Assembly (NCBI GenBank): GCA_023429135.1
Contig: JAEYWD010000094.1
Span: 180,040-244,039 of the forward strand
Reading direction: 5' to 3'
DNA length: 64,000 nucleotides
From: Bacteroidota bacterium
Lineage (GTDB): Bacteria; Bacteroidota; Bacteroidia; Bacteroidales; JAAUTT01
Shown here: positions 44,674 through 53,016 of the stretch, piece by piece
Numbering within the stretch: position 1 is the stretch's first letter
How the letters are laid out: every line of letters begins with the position of its first letter
Position numbers and translations under genes: made by a program
Notes under the pieces: model-generated
What the model was told of the DNA's origin: nothing
Seen by the model: the letters and a program-made list of their open reading frames with translations, nothing else
The model's database searches: none

Positions 44674-46827
44674 ATGAAAAGAATTATTTTACTGCTGCTG
44701 GTATTATCCATTGTTGTCGGAGCAAGTGCTCAGTCCGACACGCTGATAAGAATTGCCACCAAAAACACCGATCTGATTTACAAAGTCGGAAAGGACCTGC
44801 GACTACAGCAAATTTACCTCGGTGCTAAACTTAACGATCCCAAAAGTATTTCTGCGGTACCTTTTTCGTCGCACCTGGCTTATGCAACTTTTGGTACCGA
44901 CAATCTGTTTGAACCGGCCGTAAGGATGACGCACAACGATGGCAACCCTTCGCTGGAACTCAACTTTGTTAAAGTCTGGGTTGAAAAAATTGACATCAAT
45001 GTTACTGCAACCCACATCAGCATGAAAGACCCACAATACCCTGTTGATGTTGTCCTGCACTTTAAATCGTTTTTCAACGAAGATGTAATTGAGCAGTGGG
45101 TTGAAATTCAACATCAGGAAAAGAAGCCTGTAACGGTTTACAACTATGCTTCCTCTATGCTGCATTTCGATGCCAAACACTACTGGCTTTCGCAATTTCA
45201 TGGCGACTGGGCCGAAGAAATGCGGCTGCAGGAAAATGAGCTTACAAGCGGAATCCGGATTATCGACTCTAAACTTGGCTCCAGGGCTCACATGTATCAA
45301 ACCCCGGTTTTTCTGCTTTCGCTCAATAACAAGTCAACCGAAACCGATGGCGAAGTAATAGCGGGAACTCTAGGCTGGTCGGGCAATTTCCGCTTTGTTT
45401 TTGAAGTGGACGAAAAAGGATCGTTAAGAGTAATTTCGGGAATCAATCCATTTGCCTCTGAGTATAATCTGAATCCCGGGCAAACATTCGTTACACCAGC
45501 ATTTATGTATACCTACACCCAAAAAGGTAAAGGCGAAGCAAGTCGTAACCTGCATCGCTGGGCAATTAAATACGGGATTATGGATGGGGACAAACCCCGC
45601 TTCACCTTGCTCAATAACTGGGAAACCACATATTTTCAATTCGACGAACCTAAACTTAAAGAATTACTAAACGACACCAAAAACCTCGGTGTGGACCTCT
45701 TTTTACTTGACGATGGATGGTTTGCAAACAAATATCCGCGCGACCACGACCGTGCAGGCTTAGGCGACTGGGAGGAAAATAAAACCAAACTGCCCAACGG
45801 CATTGGCTATCTGGTTAAAGAAGCCGAAAAAACCGGTGTAAAATTTGGTATCTGGATCGAGCCCGAAATGGTAAATCCCAAAAGCGAGCTGTACGAAAAA
45901 CATCCCGACTGGGTATTGAAACTTCCGAACCGTCCGGAGCATTATTACCGCAATCAACTGGTGCTTGATTTAACAAATCCCCAGGTACAGGAATTTGTTT
46001 TCAAACTGGTTGACGACATGATGCAGAAGAATCCGCAGATTGCCTTTTTCAAATGGGATTGCAACCGCATGATGACGAACACCTACTCGCCCTACCTGAA
46101 AAATCAGCAATCGCATGTGTATATCGATTATGTGAAAAGCCTGTATCAAATCCTCGACCGTATTCGTCAGAAATATCCTCACCTGCCTATGATGCTCTGC
46201 TCCGGAGGAGGTGGTCGCGTGGATTATGGTGCCATGAAGTATTTTACCGAATTCTGGGCCAGCGACAATACCGATCCTATGGAAAGAATCTATATCCAGT
46301 GGGGTTATTCCAACTTTTTCCCGGCCATTTCGGTTTGTAACCATATTACCTCGTGGGGAAAACAACCTCTTAAGTTTCGTACCGATGTTGCGATGATGGG
46401 CAAAATGGGTTACGATATCCCCGTGAAGGAATTAACTGCCGACGAGCTTAAATTCAGCCAGGAAGCAGTTGCCAACTACAAACGTTTGACTGGTGTGATA
46501 TGGCATGGCGATCTGTACCGTCTTATTTCCCCTTACGACGAAAACCGTGCGGTGCTGATGTATGTGAGTGAGGATAAGAGTAAATCGGTATTATTCTCCT
46601 ATACCATGAATGCCAGATATGGCGAGACAATGGAAAAAGTCAGGCTTCAGGGACTCGATCCTGCAAAAACCTATAAAGTGGAAGAAATTAACAACTTCCC
46701 CGGCCAGAGAAGAACCTTCCGTGACAGCGGGAAAACTTTTACAGGAGAATACCTGATGAACGTTGGATTGGAAGTCTCGGCCAACAGAGCAGTTACAAGC
46801 TGCGTACTGGAAATATCCCATAATTAA
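44674..46827 (+). CDS. GH36 family alpha-galactosidase, secreted
   Basis: 717 residues from ATG 44674; the longer frame begins at a TTG and adds no signal features. The signal peptide is about 1-20 (ending ASAQ). An N-terminal beta-supersandwich domain (to about 300) is followed by the TIM barrel with DDGWF, the nucleophile D462 (FKWDCNR) and the acid/base D531 (WASDNTDP), then a C-terminal beta domain. The expected reaction is hydrolysis of terminal alpha-galactosyl units. It is separated from the mannan locus by the kefFC pair, so membership in that locus is possible but unproven. Confidence 0.93.
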   Translation: MKRIILLLLVLSIVVGASAQSDTLIRIATKNTDLIYKVGKDLRLQQIYLGAKLNDPKSISAVPFSSHLAYATFGTDNLFEPAVRMTHNDGNPSLELNFVKVWVEKIDINVTATHISMKDPQYPVDVVLHFKSFFNEDVIEQWVEIQHQEKKPVTVYNYASSMLHFDAKHYWLSQFHGDWAEEMRLQENELTSGIRIIDSKLGSRAHMYQTPVFLLSLNNKSTETDGEVIAGTLGWSGNFRFVFEVDEKGSLRVISGINPFASEYNLNPGQTFVTPAFMYTYTQKGKGEASRNLHRWAIKYGIMDGDKPRFTLLNNWETTYFQFDEPKLKELLNDTKNLGVDLFLLDDGWFANKYPRDHDRAGLGDWEENKTKLPNGIGYLVKEAEKTGVKFGIWIEPEMVNPKSELYEKHPDWVLKLPNRPEHYYRNQLVLDLTNPQVQEFVFKLVDDMMQKNPQIAFFKWDCNRMMTNTYSPYLKNQQSHVYIDYVKSLYQILDRIRQKYPHLPMMLCSGGGGRVDYGAMKYFTEFWASDNTDPMERIYIQWGYSNFFPAISVCNHITSWGKQPLKFRTDVAMMGKMGYDIPVKELTADELKFSQEAVANYKRLTGVIWHGDLYRLISPYDENRAVLMYVSEDKSKSVLFSYTMNARYGETMEKVRLQGLDPAKTYKVEEINNFPGQRRTFRDSGKTFTGEYLMNVGLEVSANRAVTSCVLEISHN

Positions 46828-46858
46828 TATAACATTCAGATTGTCTGCATTGCTTTCT

Positions 46859-46912
46859 TCCTCCCCTCTCCTCCTGATAGCAATCGGGATGGAGAGGTGC
46901 CGGGGGTGAGGC
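46859..46912. repeat. One-hairpin CT/GA-rich repeat, copy E
   Basis: CCTCCCCTCTCC and the imperfect complement GGAGAGGTG flank a centre that contains a version of the GATAGC-ATCGGGA palindrome word also seen at 16918. GGGGGTGAGG closes it. It lies just downstream of the GH36 gene. Confidence 0.6.
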
Positions 46913-47006
46913 TTCTACAGGTAAACTTCACAAATACTTAAGATTGGCTTAACGTACTTCCACAGCAGCAAAGCGTAATTTTACAATATAATTCATAATA
47001 GAGATT

Positions 47007-47237
47007 ATGCTGAAAGATTCGTTAAATGCTACGGAAGAATACGATCAGGTGATTGGAAGCATTCAAAGAAATCATTACATTCTGGAAACCACCGACAGTT
47101 TTTACAAGTTCAATAACCGCTTATTGCTATCAAACAATCAGGACTTCCTGAATGCAGTAAAAACCGATATTGGCGGAGAGTTGGTGATTGATAAGGCTAT
47201 CGGCCCGTTTTTATATTTTGGTGAAAACGAGGATTGA
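47007..47237 (+). CDS. Small protein of unknown function
   Basis: A 76-residue ORF with a good ATG, no signal peptide, and mixed helix (1-20) and beta (25-75) character: FYKFNNRLLLSNNQDFL and GGELVIDKAIGPFLYFG. Composition is normal for a real soluble protein and no ORF shadows it. I do not recognise it. It ends one base before the convergent NUDIX gene. Confidence 0.55.
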   Translation: MLKDSLNATEEYDQVIGSIQRNHYILETTDSFYKFNNRLLLSNNQDFLNAVKTDIGGELVIDKAIGPFLYFGENED

Positions 47238-47238
47238 T

Positions 47239-47859
47239 TCAATCGCACCAAACGTTACCTTCTTCAATTAGCTTATACATAATTTCAATCTGCTCCTTTG
47301 TAATGCGTTCTTCGGATAAAGGTGGCAGATTTTCTTTATTAAAAAACCTGGCATCCAAGGTCTCCATGCTCGGAGTTAATTCACCTCCAACGATTTTACA
47401 AAGTATAAATATCTTGTAGCAATACCATGGTGTTGGCGGATGGTTATGACTTTTCTTGTCCATCACTGCCAATAATCTAACCGGCTGGACTTTTAAGCCC
47501 GATTCTTCCCACACTTCCTTAACTGCATTTTCATATGGGGTAAGTCCCACATCGGCCCAACCACCAGGAAGAGTCCACCGTTGATCTACCTTTTCCTGAA
47601 CCATCAGTATTTTGCCATCGTCAATAACAACACCACGCACATCTACTTTTGGGGTTTGATAACCTTTTTGATGGGCAAACAAGGAACTTACAACTTCAGG
47701 AGAGGTGTTTCCAATTTGCGACAGCATCTCAAAACTGAGTTGTTTCAACTGCTCATAACGCTCAATATCGTATTCGTTGTTTCGGTAAGTGAGTCCGGTT
47801 TGGGCAATGGCATGTACTTTTTTGGCAAATTCGAGCCAGGAGTGTGTCATGGGTGACAT
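47239..47859 (-). CDS. NUDIX hydrolase with NUDIX_N helical domain
   Basis: A 206-residue protein. The N-terminal ~65 residues are a helical NUDIX_N-type domain (HSWLEFAKKVHAIAQTGLTY). The Nudix fold follows, with the box at about 100-122: the catalytic REUXEE core reads KEVWEE (114-119), while the first box glutamate is replaced by Leu106. The conserved glycine G100 and closing EESGL are intact. Such enzymes cleave nucleoside diphosphate linked substrates; the true substrate is unknown. An alternative start lies three codons in. Confidence 0.9.
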   Translation of the reverse strand: MSPMTHSWLEFAKKVHAIAQTGLTYRNNEYDIERYEQLKQLSFEMLSQIGNTSPEVVSSLFAHQKGYQTPKVDVRGVVIDDGKILMVQEKVDQRWTLPGGWADVGLTPYENAVKEVWEESGLKVQPVRLLAVMDKKSHNHPPTPWYCYKIFILCKIVGGELTPSMETLDARFFNKENLPPLSEERITKEQIEIMYKLIEEGNVWCD

Positions 47860-47899
47860 TTCGGATACAAAATGTTTAGAATAAATTTATTAAACGAGT

Positions 47900-48199
47900 T
47901 TATAAGAAGGTTAATCCAATTTTTCTATTAAGTCCTTTTTCAAAGATCCTTATTAAAGTAGATAATTGAATATTACCTTTTGCATTTTCTATCCGGGAAA
48001 TATAACTCTTTTTAGTTCCAGCCTTTTCTGCTAACTGCTCCTGTGTTAAGTTTGCCTGTCGCCTCGCTTCTTTCAGCATCTCACTTACAATAAACATCTG
48101 AGCATTTTCTTCATACTTATTTCGGCTATCTGTGCCAATCTTCCCGTACTCTTTTTCTATAAGTTCATCAAAAGAGCGAATTCCTCTATAATCTTCCAT
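47900..48199 (-). CDS. HTH-type antitoxin, HigA-like
   Basis: A 99-residue protein with an XRE-type helix-turn-helix at about residues 45-95 (NLTQEQLAEKAGTKKSYISRIENAKG). The gene follows its toxin with a 14-bp overlap, the HigB-HigA order in which the toxin gene comes first. It probably neutralises the toxin and represses the operon by binding the palindrome at 48548-48565. The N-terminal acidic extension (MEDYRGIRSFDELIEKE) likely contacts the toxin. Confidence 0.88.
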   Translation of the reverse strand: MEDYRGIRSFDELIEKEYGKIGTDSRNKYEENAQMFIVSEMLKEARRQANLTQEQLAEKAGTKKSYISRIENAKGNIQLSTLIRIFEKGLNRKIGLTFL

Positions 48200-48536
48200 A
48201 ATCCTTTCCTTTCATTTTAAAATATTCGTCTTTTAATTTCATCGCTTTATCTATTTCAACTCTGGGGGTCTTTTGTGTTTTTTTCTGAAACCCATTGAAC
48301 AGAACAACAAGCCTGCCAGCGTCAAAACAGCAAAATATTCTATAAATATTCGATTGATATTCTATCCGAATTTCATATAGACCCTCGAAACCATTTAATG
48401 GAGCCAAAAACTTTTCAGGTATAATTTCAACCTGCTTAATTAGCTCAAAAATATATTGAATTTTCTGCTTTACCTTTAGATCAAGCTTTTTATAAAAGTC
48501 AATAAAATGTTCTTCATAGAATATAATAGTTCGCAT
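48186..48536 (-). CDS. RelE/HigB-type toxin (phage-derived Gp49-like)
   Basis: A 116-residue protein of the RelE/HigB superfamily: an N-terminal helical region (HFIDFYKKLDLKVKQKIQYIF), then EGLYEIRIEYQSNIYRIFCCFDAGRLVVLFNGFQKKTQKTP, the strand-rich ribosome-dependent RNase core of Gp49-like members. These toxins cleave mRNA on the ribosome. It is first in a two-gene operon with the HTH antitoxin. Confidence 0.88.
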   Translation of the reverse strand: MRTIIFYEEHFIDFYKKLDLKVKQKIQYIFELIKQVEIIPEKFLAPLNGFEGLYEIRIEYQSNIYRIFCCFDAGRLVVLFNGFQKKTQKTPRVEIDKAMKLKDEYFKMKGKDYGRL

Positions 48537-48547
48537 TCTTTAAAGAA

Positions 48548-48565
48548 GTTATCTTCAAAGATAAC
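48548..48565 (-). promoter_or_regulatory. Operator palindrome overlapping the HigBA -7 box
   Basis: GTTATCTT-CA-AAGATAAC is a perfect 8-bp inverted repeat 11 bp upstream of the toxin start. Within it, on the minus strand, TATCTTTG (48563-48556) is a full TAnnTTTG -7 box. Antitoxin bound here would block transcription of its own operon, the usual autoregulation of HigBA. Binding itself is inferred. Confidence 0.6.
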
Positions 48566-48617
48566 AAATGTTTTATACCAGAGGAGAAAGAAAAAAAAAT
48601 TTATTGAAGACCTGCTC

Positions 48618-49502
48618 CTAACTAAAATACCCCGACAAATACTCCCTTGTCAGCTCCTTCTGAGGATTGTTAAAGAGCTGGTCGGCAGTTCCGGCTTCGA
48701 CTACTTCGCCCATATACATAAAAACTATGTAATCGGCTATGCGTTTTGCCTGGCGCAACGTATGCGTTACCAGCACAATGGAATATTCTTCTTTAAGCTT
48801 TAAAAACAATTCTTCAATTTTTTTGCTCGAAATTGGATCAAGAGCCGATGTTGCTTCATCGCCAAGAATTATTTCGGGTTCAACAGCCAGTCCACGAGCG
48901 AGGCACAAACGCTGCTGCTGACCAATAGACAAACGGTTGGCAGGGGTGTTGAGCCTGTCCTTTACCTCTTCCCAAAGACCGGCTGATTTAAGATATTTCT
49001 GCACCAACCGTTCCAGCTTTTTCTTCCGGCGAATACCATGAATGCGCGGCCCATAAGCAATATTGTCGAAAATAGACATAGGCAGCGGAACAGGGCGTTG
49101 CGACAACAATCCCATCTTTTTACGGATATGCATAATGTCCGTTTTCGGATCGTGGATATTCTCGCCGTCGAGCAGTACTTCTCCATCTATTTTAACTTCG
49201 AGCGACTGATCCAGTAACCTGTTGAATGTTTTCAGAAGTGTGGTTTTTCCACAACCCGATGGTCCAATAATACAGGTAATCGCATTACTGGGAATATCGA
49301 TGTTCACATTTTTCAAAACATGGTTCTGCTGAAGGTAAACATTCAGATTACGTACACTTATATGAGGTTTTTCCATGGGCATATCATTTTGTACATGGAG
49401 TAGGCTTTCTTCCGGCTCTAAGACGGTAGCTCCGAACAATGTACGAACTTTAGGCGATTTTTTAGCACGAACAAGCATATCTCTTGGGTTTAGTAAACGC
49501 AT
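48618..49502 (-). CDS. pstB: Phosphate ABC transporter ATP-binding protein
   Basis: 294 residues from ATG 49502, placed 1 bp after the pstA stop; a longer frame from 49547 would overlap pstA. An unusual ~45-residue N-terminal extension precedes the ATPase. Walker A is GPSGCGKTT (80-88). The signature reads LSIGQQQR (191-198) instead of the common LSGGQQQR. Walker B is IILGDEATSALD, where PstB usually has LLMDEPTSALD. The catalytic Glu and the switch His (VLVTHTLRQA) are kept. It powers high-affinity phosphate uptake with PstSCA. Confidence 0.92.
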   Translation of the reverse strand: MRLLNPRDMLVRAKKSPKVRTLFGATVLEPEESLLHVQNDMPMEKPHISVRNLNVYLQQNHVLKNVNIDIPSNAITCIIGPSGCGKTTLLKTFNRLLDQSLEVKIDGEVLLDGENIHDPKTDIMHIRKKMGLLSQRPVPLPMSIFDNIAYGPRIHGIRRKKKLERLVQKYLKSAGLWEEVKDRLNTPANRLSIGQQQRLCLARGLAVEPEIILGDEATSALDPISSKKIEELFLKLKEEYSIVLVTHTLRQAKRIADYIVFMYMGEVVEAGTADQLFNNPQKELTREYLSGYFS

Positions 49503-49503
49503 A

Positions 49504-50343
49504 TTAAACCTTATTTTTTGATAATTTTCGACTGTAATATCTTGCAAGTAAGCTCAACACCAACACAATGGCGGTAAGAATGAGGGCAGCAGCATATGCC
49601 CTGTCCTGAACTTCCTGAATGGGACTGCTAAGCTGAAAGAAAATAGCCAATGGCAATGTGGCTGCAGGCTGACTTAACGAAGTCGGGATACTATCTGTAT
49701 ACCCAGCAGTGAAAAGCACTGAAGCAGCATCGCCTATGGCCCGGCCAATGGATAATAGAATAGCAGTGGTTATTCCTGGCGAAATTTGTTTTAGTACAAC
49801 TTTTATGATTTCGTAACGCGTAGCGCCCAAAGAAAGCGCAGCGTCTTTCAGATCTTTAGGAACCAAACGGGCTACTTCATCCATGGAGCGAATCAGGATG
49901 GGTGTTATGAGAAGACTTACCGCTATAATCCCCGCTAGCAAAGAAGTCTTCAGGCCGAAGTATATCATCAGTGTAAAAGCGAAAGCTCCGTAAACAATGG
50001 AAGGAATTCCGAAAAGCACATCGGCTGAAAGGCGGGTTATATCCGCAAAAAGCGACTTTCGGGGAAGGTATACATTTATATAAACCACCACGGGAATGCT
50101 TATTGCCAACCCAAGGATGGTTGAGCCAATCACCAGAAAGACCGATCCGGCAATGGCATTGAGTAATCCTCCCTCCTTGCCAATGTAAAAACCTCCTCCC
50201 GGAATTTTAGTCAACATATCCCAACTCATGGCCGGTAAGCCTCTTTTAATAATGGCGATAAAAATAAGCAGAAGTGTTCCCAGAATTACAAGAGTTGCAA
50301 TCCGCATCAGGGTTTTGAATATTTTTTCTTCGAGTTTTCTCAT
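49504..50343 (-). CDS. pstA: Phosphate ABC transporter permease PstA
   Basis: A 279-residue inner-membrane permease with six predicted helices. The EAA-type cytoplasmic loop (LKDAALSLGATRYEIIKVVLKQISPGI) contacts PstB. It overlaps pstC by 4 bp and is followed directly by pstB. Length and motif order are normal for PstA. Confidence 0.95.
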   Translation of the reverse strand: MRKLEEKIFKTLMRIATLVILGTLLLIFIAIIKRGLPAMSWDMLTKIPGGGFYIGKEGGLLNAIAGSVFLVIGSTILGLAISIPVVVYINVYLPRKSLFADITRLSADVLFGIPSIVYGAFAFTLMIYFGLKTSLLAGIIAVSLLITPILIRSMDEVARLVPKDLKDAALSLGATRYEIIKVVLKQISPGITTAILLSIGRAIGDAASVLFTAGYTDSIPTSLSQPAATLPLAIFFQLSSPIQEVQDRAYAAALILTAIVLVLSLLARYYSRKLSKNKV

Positions 50344-51251
50344 AAGGCAAATTTCTTTTCGATGCGGGTGAGTACAATACGCGATAATAAATTGAAAAGG
50401 AAAATGATGGCAAAAAGGATAAAAGCCGCGAGCATCAGAGCCGAATCGTAAAGCGGAATTGAAAGCATTTCGCCATAGTTATTTGCAATCAATGCAGGCA
50501 AGGGATAACCCGAATCGAAAATTGAATGTGGCAATTCAGGTATATTTCCGCAGACCATCAAAACTGCAATAGTTTCGCCAAAGGCTCTTGAAATAGCAAG
50601 CACTATGGCAGCAACAATTCCTGGTAACGATTTCCGCAGCAATACAAATTTGATGGTTTGCCAGTTTGTAGCGCCAAGTGAAAGGGATGCATCGCGCAAT
50701 TCTTTAGGAATGGACGCAAATATCTCGAGCAGAATACTGATGATTAACGGAATGATCATGATAGCCAGGATAATTCCGCCTGCAAGCACGCTGTATCCCG
50801 ATGAATATTCAACAAAATGCGGCGCTATCTTATCTGAAATAAAAGGCACCACCACCAGAATACCCCAAACGCCATAAACCACCGGCGGAATTCCTGCAAG
50901 AATATCGATCATGGGGAACACAACTTTTTTTACATAGGGATGAGCATATTCCGAAAGATAAATACTCGTAAGCAAGCATAGGGGCAAGGCTATAAGTATT
51001 GATATTCCGGTAACCCAGAGCGTTCCCATAATAAACGGCAGAAACCCAAATTGACCTTTAAAAGGCCGCCATACATCACCGCTCAGCAAAGACCAAAGAG
51101 AGTGTTGTTCGAGAATGGGAGTCGATTTCATATATAATCCCACCCCGATAATAAGAGCAAGCGCCAGTGAAAAAAGCGTCAAAGCCAGCATAATGTTGCG
51201 GGCTATCTTATCCTTAATAATCCTGAACGCCGAATTGTTACGTAAAGCCAT
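50340..51251 (-). CDS. pstC: Phosphate ABC transporter permease PstC
   Basis: A 303-residue permease with six membrane helices. The EAA loop (ELRDASLSLGATNWQTIKFVLLRKSLPGI) and the downstream AISRAFGETIAVLMVCG segment are characteristic of PstC. The periplasmic loop after the first helix (WRPFKGQFGFLPFIMGTLWV) is standard. It overlaps pstA by 4 bp, indicating coupling. Confidence 0.95.
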   Translation of the reverse strand: MALRNNSAFRIIKDKIARNIMLALTLFSLALALIIGVGLYMKSTPILEQHSLWSLLSGDVWRPFKGQFGFLPFIMGTLWVTGISILIALPLCLLTSIYLSEYAHPYVKKVVFPMIDILAGIPPVVYGVWGILVVVPFISDKIAPHFVEYSSGYSVLAGGIILAIMIIPLIISILLEIFASIPKELRDASLSLGATNWQTIKFVLLRKSLPGIVAAIVLAISRAFGETIAVLMVCGNIPELPHSIFDSGYPLPALIANNYGEMLSIPLYDSALMLAAFILFAIIFLFNLLSRIVLTRIEKKFAL

Positions 51252-51263
51252 AATTAAGTATTT

Positions 51264-51352
51264 GGTCCATAGTCCATAGTCGATGGTCCATAGTCAAATC
51301 AGTTGTTCAATTGCCTTTGGCTATGGACTATCAACCATCGACTATTGTCTAT
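51264..51352. repeat. GTCCATAG/CTATGGAC repeat between pstS and pstC
   Basis: GGTCCATAGTCCATAGTCGATGG and an inverted counterpart (GGCTATGGACTATCAACCATCG, then ACTATTGTCTAT) flank a short centre and can fold into a long stem. Words are shared with 22383-22557. Between the pstS stop and pstC it could reduce downstream transcription relative to pstS, as stem-loops do in other binding-protein operons. Confidence 0.65.
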
Positions 51353-52311
51353 ATCAATTTCTTCAATTCCCCTTTAAGCTTTTCATCCGGTAATTTTATA
51401 AATCCCGAACTAATTACATATTTCTGGCCATGAGTGAGAATCCATCTTAGAAATTCAACCAACACTTTGCTGGTTGGTTTACCCGAAGTCACAAAATATA
51501 ACTCCCGGGCAGGTGGCGATGGGTATTTACCATCGCTGATAGCCTCAATGATCTTATCCATAGTACCATAAAAGTTTTCGTCTGCATCAACCTTCCCGTT
51601 GTTATTGAGGTCGAGGGGTAAAACTTTGATGCCCGGATAAGGTTGCTTGGTTTTCAGATCGTACACATAGCAAATGTTGTTAAAGCCGACCCCCAACGGG
51701 TCCTTCCCTACTGCCTGGGCAAGGCCTGGATCACCAAACACTCCCACTCCTAACAGATCTTCCTGCTTTTTACCAAAATATTTAGCCCAGCTTTCGGCAG
51801 CACCGCAAGCATCGGAACGGGTATAAACCCGCACAGGAATGGTTGTTTTAATTCCAAAAGCCTGTTGTATTGTTTTTACCGATCCAGTTATCCACAACTG
51901 AGAGGCCACATCCTTCTTAAGTCCTCTTGCCAGAATCTCCTGAAGTTTTGGATTTCTGTCGCTAATGGTTGGCACAACCGCATCCTTGGTTACCGAAAAA
52001 GCAAAGGCGCCTTTTTTAGTTTCTTCAGGATAAATATCGCGCGACACCATGCCGATATCCACCACTTTCGAAATCACATCGGTCATGCCTTTTCCTGCCC
52101 CACCGGCAGAAATATCAATTTTTACACCCGGATGAATCTTTCGGAATTCCTCGGCCCATTTAACAGCCATCGGGTACAAAGCAAAAGCGCCAGTTATGGT
52201 AATTCTTCCTTTGAGAACAGCAGATTTTTGAGCAGTTAAATTTCCACATAGTAGGAAAAAAACTGGCAGTACAAGGATACGTGATATGTTGAGAGAAAAA
52301 GCTTTATACAT
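51349..52311 (-). CDS. pstS: Phosphate-binding periplasmic protein PstS
   Basis: A 320-residue exported protein (signal about 1-27, ending LTAQ). The PBP-like fold shows an N-terminal FALYPMAVKWAEEF strand-helix, SAGGAGKGMTDVISKVVDIGMVSR near 66-90 and YTRSDACGAAESWAKYFG near 160-178, both parts of the phosphate-binding cleft. It opens the pstSCAB operon. No phoU gene is present in the window. Confidence 0.92.
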   Translation of the reverse strand: MYKAFSLNISRILVLPVFFLLCGNLTAQKSAVLKGRITITGAFALYPMAVKWAEEFRKIHPGVKIDISAGGAGKGMTDVISKVVDIGMVSRDIYPEETKKGAFAFSVTKDAVVPTISDRNPKLQEILARGLKKDVASQLWITGSVKTIQQAFGIKTTIPVRVYTRSDACGAAESWAKYFGKKQEDLLGVGVFGDPGLAQAVGKDPLGVGFNNICYVYDLKTKQPYPGIKVLPLDLNNNGKVDADENFYGTMDKIIEAISDGKYPSPPARELYFVTSGKPTSKVLVEFLRWILTHGQKYVISSGFIKLPDEKLKGELKKLI

Positions 52312-52473
52312 AGTAAAGGAATTAAAAAAATACTTGTTTCGGGGCGCAATTTCAGAACGTACAGCTATATTTGCCGCCGGTAGCTCTGCCTTTACATCGT
52401 ATGAAATATTGTGTTTTCAAAATAATTACTAATTAAAACTTTTGAATGTCTACTATTTTGATGAACAATTATA

Positions 52474-52504
52474 CAAACATACGGTACAGAGTATTAAAAT
52501 TAAA
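52474..52504 (-). promoter_or_regulatory. Putative pstS promoter
   Basis: On the minus strand TATGTTTG (52481-52474) is a full TAnnTTTG match; TTTA (52504-52501) stands 19 bp upstream in place of TTTG. It gives a ~160-nt pstS leader. I saw no clear Pho-box repeats in this leader. Confidence 0.4.
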
Positions 52505-52513
52505 GAGTAATAA

Positions 52514-52532
52514 GTCGTAAATTAACTACGAC
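52514..52532. promoter_or_regulatory. Inverted repeat GTCGTA-N7-TACGAC between rrf2 and pstS
   Basis: Perfect 6-bp arms at 52514-52519 and 52527-52532, placed 52 bp before the Rrf2 start and just upstream of the putative pstS promoter. Its position suggests an operator for the Rrf2 protein or for a pst regulator. The word is short, so it could also be chance. Confidence 0.3.
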
Positions 52533-52584
52533 AATGTACTTATAATGCAATGGGTATTTATACTTATTCTAAACAAGCAAGCTA

Positions 52585-52992
52585 ATGCTTTCGAAGAAAA
52601 CACGATACGCTATGGTAGCTCTGGTTTATATCGCCAGGGAACAAGAGAAAGGTGCCATTATGAGTACTGAAATTGCAAAACATGAAAACCTGCCTCAACG
52701 TTTTCTGGAAAACATCCTATTGGAACTCAAGAAAATAGGACTATTAGGAAGTAAACCCGGTAAAGCCGGAGGATATTATTTACTGCGAAAACCCGAGGAG
52801 ATAAACCTCGCCGAAATCATTCGTCATTTTGAAGGAGCTGTAGCTATGCTGCGGTGTGTGTCAGAAAAATCATACCAGGCCTGCGAATTTTGCAAGGATG
52901 AAATCTCTTGCAAAATCCGCAGCGTTTTTAAGGAGATACGCGACAGCACGTTTGAGATTTTGAGCCGGACGACATTGGATCAGTTGATATAA
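52585..52992 (+). CDS. Rrf2 family transcriptional regulator
   Basis: A 135-residue winged-helix protein of the Rrf2/IscR family with an N-terminal DNA-binding domain (about 1-80, YALVYIA-type helix and LPQRFLENILLELKKIGLL). Conserved cysteines appear at C91, C100, C103 and C109 (LRCV and ACEFCKDEISC), with the C-x(8)-C-x2-C-x5-C spacing able to hold an Fe-S cluster. IscR uses three cysteines of similar arrangement. It is divergent from pstS. The regulated genes are unknown. Confidence 0.92.
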   Translation: MLSKKTRYAMVALVYIAREQEKGAIMSTEIAKHENLPQRFLENILLELKKIGLLGSKPGKAGGYYLLRKPEEINLAEIIRHFEGAVAMLRCVSEKSYQACEFCKDEISCKIRSVFKEIRDSTFEILSRTTLDQLI

Positions 52993-53016
52993 ATATTCCT
53001 TCGAGAGATTCAGGGC

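Noticed and set aside
44803..45300. A 165-codon minus-strand open frame inside the GH36 gene
   Set aside because: Antisense shadow of a well-supported glycosidase.
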